Part shown: piece by piece, positions 60,167-64,000 of the stretch | Numbering within the stretch: position 1 is the stretch's first letter | Layout: every line of letters begins with the position of its first letter | Source of the DNA: Azoarcus sp031556475 | GTDB lineage: Bacteria > Pseudomonadota > Gammaproteobacteria > Burkholderiales > Rhodocyclaceae | Assembly (NCBI GenBank): GCA_031556475.1 | Contig: JAVBSY010000109.1 | Span: 8,767-72,766 of the forward strand | Length of the DNA: 64,000 nucleotides | Direction of reading: 5' to 3' | Translations under genes and position numbers: made by a program | The notes under the pieces: model-generated | Seen by the model: the letters and a program-made list of their open reading frames with translations, nothing else | Told to the model about the DNA's origin: nothing | Database searches by the model: none

Positions 60167-60889
60167 TTATTCGGTTATGGGTGCCGGGGAGGACGGCGTG
60201 GATGAAGCGGGCGGCGCGGAAAAAACATCCCGCCAGGAGGCCAGCGCAGTGCCGGCAATGACGGGAACGAGCACCAGCATTCCCAAACCGTAAGGCAACA
60301 GCGCCAGCCAGACGAGGACGCAGAGCGCGACGGCGAATACGATGAGCGCCGGCAGATTGGCGAAACAGGCCCGCACGGAAAGCTGCATGGCTTCGAGCGG
60401 CGCCACGCCTTGCAGCATGACCAGCGCGGGCGCGAACCATAGCGCCATGATCAGCATGCTCCATAGCGCGGTAAACAACAACGTCGTAGTGTAGGTCTCG
60501 GCGCCGATCGCATGGGCCAACCAGCCATCGAGCAACGCGCCGAGCAGGTAGAAACCGCCGACCACGAGCAGATTCCCGGCATGGCGGCGGACACCCTCGA
60601 ACAGATGGAAAACGTAGATCGTCTCGCCACGGTCGAGCCGGTCGGCACTGTCGACCATGCCGGCAATCAGCATGGGGAAGGCAAGCGGTGCGACGATAGC
60701 GTTGATGAAGGGAAGAACGGCGGCAAGGGCCAGAACGATGAGCAGCACCAGCGCTTGCGCCAACCATACCAGCGGGTTTTTCAGAAACAACCGCCAGCCG
60801 AAGGCGAACCAGTGCAAGGCGCGGACCGGCGTGACGGCGCCCGGGTGGGGATGGCAATGAGGATTGGGCGCGCGCGCGGAAGCAGTCAT
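60167..60889 (-). CDS. BPSS1780-family membrane protein (paralogue)
   Basis: 240 residues with the same plan as its downstream neighbour: a short polar N-terminus, LHWFAFGWRLFLKNPLVW, then about six helices (VLLIVLALAAVLPFINAIV; LIVFAVALCVLVWLALLPYG). It ends in a Pro/Ser/Ala tail. It is 9 bases upstream of the next gene, so both are in one transcript leading into nadD. Function unknown. Confidence 0.85.
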   Translation of the reverse strand: MTASARAPNPHCHPHPGAVTPVRALHWFAFGWRLFLKNPLVWLAQALVLLIVLALAAVLPFINAIVAPLAFPMLIAGMVDSADRLDRGETIYVFHLFEGVRRHAGNLLVVGGFYLLGALLDGWLAHAIGAETYTTTLLFTALWSMLIMALWFAPALVMLQGVAPLEAMQLSVRACFANLPALIVFAVALCVLVWLALLPYGLGMLVLVPVIAGTALASWRDVFSAPPASSTPSSPAPITE

Positions 60890-60969
60890 GTCGTGGATAT
60901 TTTGCTGTGGTGCAACATGCCGACGATGCTAGCCCATGCAGGGGGAAAAATTCAATGTGAAAAAATTTG

Positions 60970-61920
60970 CTACGCCGGGAGTGCCGGGTGGCTCGCAATG
61001 CGCAAACGCAACATGTCGCGGTATTCGGCGGGATCTTTCACCAGAACCATCTCGCCGCCGCGCGGCAAGTGCATGTCGGCCGCGCGCGACAACCAGAAGC
61101 GCAGCGCGGCGGCGCGCAGCATGGCCGGCCAGGCCACGCGTTCGGCAGCGGTAAAAGGGCGTTCCGCATGGTAGGCGGCAAGCAGCGCCGCGCATCGACG
61201 CGAATCGAGTTCACCGTCCGCGCCGGCGCACCAGTCGTTGACGGTAACGGCCACGTCGAACAGCAATGCGTCATGGCCGGCGAAGTAGAAATCGATGATG
61301 CCACCGATATGTTCGCCGTCCCACAGCACGTTGTCACGGAACAGGTCGGCGTGGATCGCACCGACCGGCAGCGCGCCATCCCGACCTGTGCAGGCTTCGG
61401 CCTGAAAGACAAGCTCGGCGTCGAGCAGCGCCTGTTCATCGGCGGAGAAAAAGGCACGCACCTCGCGCGCAGTGACCGCGCGCCACGCCGGACCTCGCGG
61501 ATTGGCCTGGCGGCGGCCGTAGGATTGTCCGGCCAGATGCATGCCGGCAAGCATCGCGCCGATTTTTTCACAGTGGCCAAGGCCGGGGTTCATCTCCGAA
61601 CGGCCAGCCAGACGCATCACCAATACCGCCGGCCGGCCTTGCAGTTCGCTCAGGTATTCGTTGTCGCGATTGGCGATCGGCGCCGGCACGGGCAGGCCGT
61701 GGCGGGCGAGGTGAGCCATCAGGTCCAGGTCGTAGGGCAGATCGGCACGCGGAATGCTCTCGAACAGCGTCAGCACGTAGCGGCCCAGCGTGGTGGTGAC
61801 GAAGAAATTGCTGTTCTGCACGCCCGCCGAAATACCCTGGACATCCACCAGACGGCCGACGGCGTAATTGCGCAGCCAGTCGGCGAGAACGGTTTCGGGG
61901 ACGGGAGTGAAGACGGACAT
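60970..61920 (-). CDS. thrB: Homoserine kinase (APH-type ThrB)
   Basis: 316 residues with the aminoglycoside phosphotransferase-like kinase fold: VLTLFE for the ATP lysine region, catalytic loop HADLFRDNVLW and metal Asp in IIDFYFAG. SVFTPVPETVLADWLRNYAVG is the usual N-terminus of betaproteobacterial ThrB. It phosphorylates homoserine for threonine synthesis. It differs from the GHMP-type ThrB of enterics. Confidence 0.92.
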   Translation of the reverse strand: MSVFTPVPETVLADWLRNYAVGRLVDVQGISAGVQNSNFFVTTTLGRYVLTLFESIPRADLPYDLDLMAHLARHGLPVPAPIANRDNEYLSELQGRPAVLVMRLAGRSEMNPGLGHCEKIGAMLAGMHLAGQSYGRRQANPRGPAWRAVTAREVRAFFSADEQALLDAELVFQAEACTGRDGALPVGAIHADLFRDNVLWDGEHIGGIIDFYFAGHDALLFDVAVTVNDWCAGADGELDSRRCAALLAAYHAERPFTAAERVAWPAMLRAAALRFWLSRAADMHLPRGGEMVLVKDPAEYRDMLRLRIASHPALPA

Positions 61921-61935
61921 GACGCTTAACGCGAA

Positions 61936-62472
61936 TCAGGCCGCGGCGCTGGCCACGGCATCGCGCAGCGCGCGCCAGGCATCGAGTTTCTGCGCGAAAC
62001 CGAGCGCGGCGTGAGCCGGGCTGGTGGAAGGCAGGCGCCGCAGTTGCAGCGGCGATGCATCGACAGGCAGTTGAACATGACGACGAAAGGCGCTTTCCGC
62101 CGTGCCGCCGTTGAAGAAAATGTGGCGCAAGCCGGGGCAGGCGGCGAACAGCGTGGGGAAATCGTTGGCGACGATGCTGCCGGGGGCGATGCTGCTGTCC
62201 AGGCTGCCGCTGCGCTCACAGCAGGCGATGACGTCCCACAAGGCAACGCCGGCTTCGACCAGGCGCGCAAGCCGGTCCGCATAAGGCAGTTCCGGCCCGG
62301 CGCCGAACAGCGCACCCATGATCGGCCAGAAGGCGTTGCGGGGATGAGCGTAATAGCAACCGGCTGCAAGCGAGGCCTCCCCCGGCATGCTGCCGAGGAT
62401 CAGCACCCTGGCGTCGGCGCGGAAAACCGGTGGAAAGCTGTCGACCAGGGGCGCGGCGGCGGGCAAGCGCAC
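61936..62472 (-). CDS. DNA-deoxyinosine glycosylase-like protein (UDG superfamily)
   Basis: 178 residues from a GTG with GGAGGG upstream; a GTG at 62496 overlapping the previous stop is an alternative. Motif 1 region LILGSMPGEASLAAGCYYAHPRNAFWPIM and the C-terminal LPSTSPAHA place it in the UDG superfamily, in the group annotated as deoxyinosine/mismatch glycosylases. It would remove deaminated bases from DNA. It lies between a DUF2782 gene and thrB. Confidence 0.88.
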   Translation of the reverse strand: MRLPAAAPLVDSFPPVFRADARVLILGSMPGEASLAAGCYYAHPRNAFWPIMGALFGAGPELPYADRLARLVEAGVALWDVIACCERSGSLDSSIAPGSIVANDFPTLFAACPGLRHIFFNGGTAESAFRRHVQLPVDASPLQLRRLPSTSPAHAALGFAQKLDAWRALRDAVASAAA

Positions 62473-62492
62473 ACCGCGCGTACCCTCCGGCC

Positions 62493-62807
62493 TCACCAGG
62501 ATTGAAGCACCCACATCGGCACAGCCAGCGTCGGCGCGGTATCGTCGCGCACCATCTGCCCGTTGCCCTCCTTGTCCACGAGGTAATACGGTACGCCGTG
62601 CGGGGGCGTGACCTTGACCATGTAGAGCTTGCCGCGGATACGGTACTCGGTGACGGAATCCTCGCCACGCTTGAGAATGGTGACTTCCGGATCCTGCGCC
62701 TCGCCCGGCATCGGCGGCGGCTCGGGAATCGGTTCGAGTTTCGGCGGTTGTTGGGCGAAGACGGGAAGGGCTGCGGCGAGCAGCGCGAAAGTCAGGGTTC
62801 GGCGCAT
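62493..62807 (-). CDS. DUF2782-family exported protein
   Basis: 104 residues with AGGAG before the ATG. A signal peptide ends near PVFAQQ, then a Pro-rich stretch (PKLEPIPEPPPMPG) and a small beta domain (VTILKRGEDSVTEYRIRGKLYMVKVTP). DUF2782 proteins sit near polA and thrB in many betaproteobacteria. Function unknown; periplasmic location predicted. Confidence 0.9.
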   Translation of the reverse strand: MRRTLTFALLAAALPVFAQQPPKLEPIPEPPPMPGEAQDPEVTILKRGEDSVTEYRIRGKLYMVKVTPPHGVPYYLVDKEGNGQMVRDDTAPTLAVPMWVLQSW

Positions 62808-62866
62808 CGTGTTCTCCTTTTTCGACCGATTCTAACAGAGCGCCGGGCAAGCCCTGCCACCGCGTC

Positions 62867-63592
62867 CTATAGATTCAGCATCAATTCGTGTTCCGCGGGC
62901 AGCGGCAGGAAACCACGCGTTTCGTAATGCTTGAAGATGGCTGCGACGACATCTTCCGGCTTGTCGATGACCTGGATCAGATCCATGTCGGCGGCGTGGA
63001 TCATGCCTTCGCCCACCAAACGATCGCGAAACCATTCGAGCAAGCCTTTCCAGAAAGGTTCATGGACCAGGATGATGGGAATCCTGCGGCTCTTGCCCGT
63101 CTGCACCAGCGTCAGCGCCTCCAGCAGTTCGTCCAGCGTGCCGAAGCCGCCGGGCATCACCACGTAAGCGGCGGCGAACTTCACGAACATGTATTTGCGC
63201 GCGAAGAAGTGCTGAAAGGTTTGCGAGATGTCCTGGTAGGGATTCGCGGCCTGTTCCATCGGCAACTGGATGTTGAGGCCGACGGACGGGCTTTTGCCGA
63301 AATAGGCACCCTTGTTCGCCGCCTCCATGATGCCGGGACCGCCACCGGAGATCACCGAGAAGCCGGCATCCGACAGTTGGCGGGCGATCTGCTCGGTCAG
63401 CGTGTAATACAGATGATCCGGTGCGATGCGGGCACTGCCGAAGATGGACACCGCCGGGCGGATGGCGTTGAGTCGTTCGGTCGCCTCGACGAACTCTGCC
63501 ATAATTCCGAAGATTCGCCAGGATTCCCGCGCGTTGAAGCGTGGCGCCGCGGTGTTCGCCGCGCTGCGTGGAAGTTTGTCTGTCGCGTTCAT
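62867..63592 (-). CDS. LOG-family protein (TIGR00730-type Rossmann fold)
   Basis: 241 residues from MNATDKLPRS; a longer frame is rejected because this ATG fits better. Motifs SIFGSARI, SGGGPGIMEAANKGA and PGGFGTLDELLEALTL match the LOG/YgdH group: nucleotide 5'-monophosphate phosphoribohydrolases, including cytokinin-activating LOG enzymes. It is divergent from polA. Confidence 0.92.
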   Translation of the reverse strand: MNATDKLPRSAANTAAPRFNARESWRIFGIMAEFVEATERLNAIRPAVSIFGSARIAPDHLYYTLTEQIARQLSDAGFSVISGGGPGIMEAANKGAYFGKSPSVGLNIQLPMEQAANPYQDISQTFQHFFARKYMFVKFAAAYVVMPGGFGTLDELLEALTLVQTGKSRRIPIILVHEPFWKGLLEWFRDRLVGEGMIHAADMDLIQVIDKPEDVVAAIFKHYETRGFLPLPAEHELMLNL

Positions 63593-63647
63593 GTCGTTCT
63601 CTCTTGTTTTTTGAAAAATATCCGCCCACGGCGTGCCATGAAGAAAC

Positions 63648-64000
63648 GTGGCACGTCGGCCTTCCGCAAGGATTTTCAGCAGGCCCACCCGGCGGCTCGT
63701 CGATGGCTCCAGCTATCTCTATCGCGCTGATCACGCGCTACCGGATCTGCGCACATCGCGCGGCGAGCCCACGGGGGCGATACGAGGCGTGCTGTCGATG
63801 CTACGTCGGCTCGAAAGCGACTACAAGGCGGAATTTCGCGCCTGCGTGTTCGACGCCAAGGGCAAGACCTTCCGCGACGACTGGTACCCCGACTACAAGG
63901 CGAACCGCCCCCCGATGCCCGACGACCTGCGCGCGCAGGTCGAGCCGCTGCACGAAGCGGTACGCGCCGAGGGCTGGCCGCTGCTGATGGTCGAGGGCGT
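63648..64000 (+). CDS. polA: DNA polymerase I, N-terminal part, with a damaged start codon
   Basis: Runs off the right edge. From residue 17 the frame reads LVDGSSYLYRADHALPDLR..GEPTGAIRGVLSMLRRL, then FRDDWYPDYKANRPPMPD, the 5' nuclease domain of PolI. The expected start M-P-T-L-L-L-V-D-G would be an ATG at 63681, with AAGGA 8 bases before it. That codon reads AGG, and the two following Leu codons read CGG. A GTG at 63648 is the nearest usable start and is listed. Also YRAFHA of the family reads YRADHA. Either this sequence has T-to-G errors here or the gene start has decayed. Confidence 0.75.
   Translation, partial: MARRPSARIFSRPTRRLVDGSSYLYRADHALPDLRTSRGEPTGAIRGVLSMLRRLESDYKAEFRACVFDAKGKTFRDDWYPDYKANRPPMPDDLRAQVEPLHEAVRAEGWPLLMVEG

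Overview
The window is high-GC DNA packed with genes on both strands. It looks like a chromosomal segment of a betaproteobacterium, most likely of the Rhodocyclales (Azoarcus/Thauera/Aromatoleum-like). Reasons are the aerobic-hybrid 2-aminobenzoyl-CoA monooxygenase/reductase, two BPSS1780-type membrane proteins, a ThrB-type homoserine kinase, a DUF2782 protein next to polA, a SWIM-SNF2 helicase and PEP-CTERM proteins. This placement is inferred from gene families only.

Region 1 (1-18.6 kb, all minus strand) is a catabolic locus for an indolic compound. In transcription order from 18.5 kb it holds a two-subunit indolepyruvate-type 2-oxoacid:ferredoxin oxidoreductase, a flavin/2Fe-2S reductase, a Rieske dioxygenase (alpha, beta), an acyl-CoA ligase, a thiolase-fold protein lacking the nucleophilic cysteine, a DUF35-SDR fusion, a cyclase-family (isatin hydrolase-like) enzyme, an SDR and a periplasmic binding protein. 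A MarR regulator follows, then the fused monooxygenase/reductase, an SDR and a crotonase that runs off the left edge. I infer aerobic indole-3-acetate breakdown: ring oxygenation to dioxindole-3-acetate, CoA activation, retro-aldol release of acetyl-CoA plus isatin, hydrolysis to isatinate, oxidative decarboxylation to 2-aminobenzoyl-CoA, then hydroxylation and reduction of the ring followed by beta-oxidation-like steps. A near-consensus promoter with a palindrome over its -35 box precedes the operon.

Region 2 (19-25 kb, plus strand) is a polysaccharide export and assembly unit: Wzm, Wzt with a C-terminal recognition domain, and one 1124-residue protein that joins a methyltransferase, a coiled coil with an 84-bp tandem repeat, a GT2 and a GT4-like glycosyltransferase. 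Region 3 (25-33 kb) has a pseudouridine synthase, two small proteins (one Cys-rich, with a perfect FNR-type palindrome upstream), and an ABC/MFP efflux operon interrupted by an AT-rich island carrying an unrecognised membrane protein.

Region 4 (32.8-45 kb) has glnS, an unusual lipoprotein fusing a NodB deacetylase, a caspase-like domain and TPRs, several small membrane proteins, crcB, an OmpA-like lipoprotein, a SWIM-SNF2 helicase and an M48 protease. Region 5 (45-54.5 kb) has a membrane-bound di-iron hydroxylase, two PEP-CTERM proteins, riboswitch-controlled thiD-thiC, a carbonic-anhydrase-like protein that has lost zinc ligands, a membrane methyltransferase and an orphan ParA. Region 6 (54.6-64 kb) is housekeeping: ruvB, def, rlmH, rsfS, nadD, two BPSS1780 proteins, thrB, a deoxyinosine glycosylase-like gene, a LOG-family protein and the start of polA. 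No rRNA, tRNA, CRISPR array or transposase was recognised.
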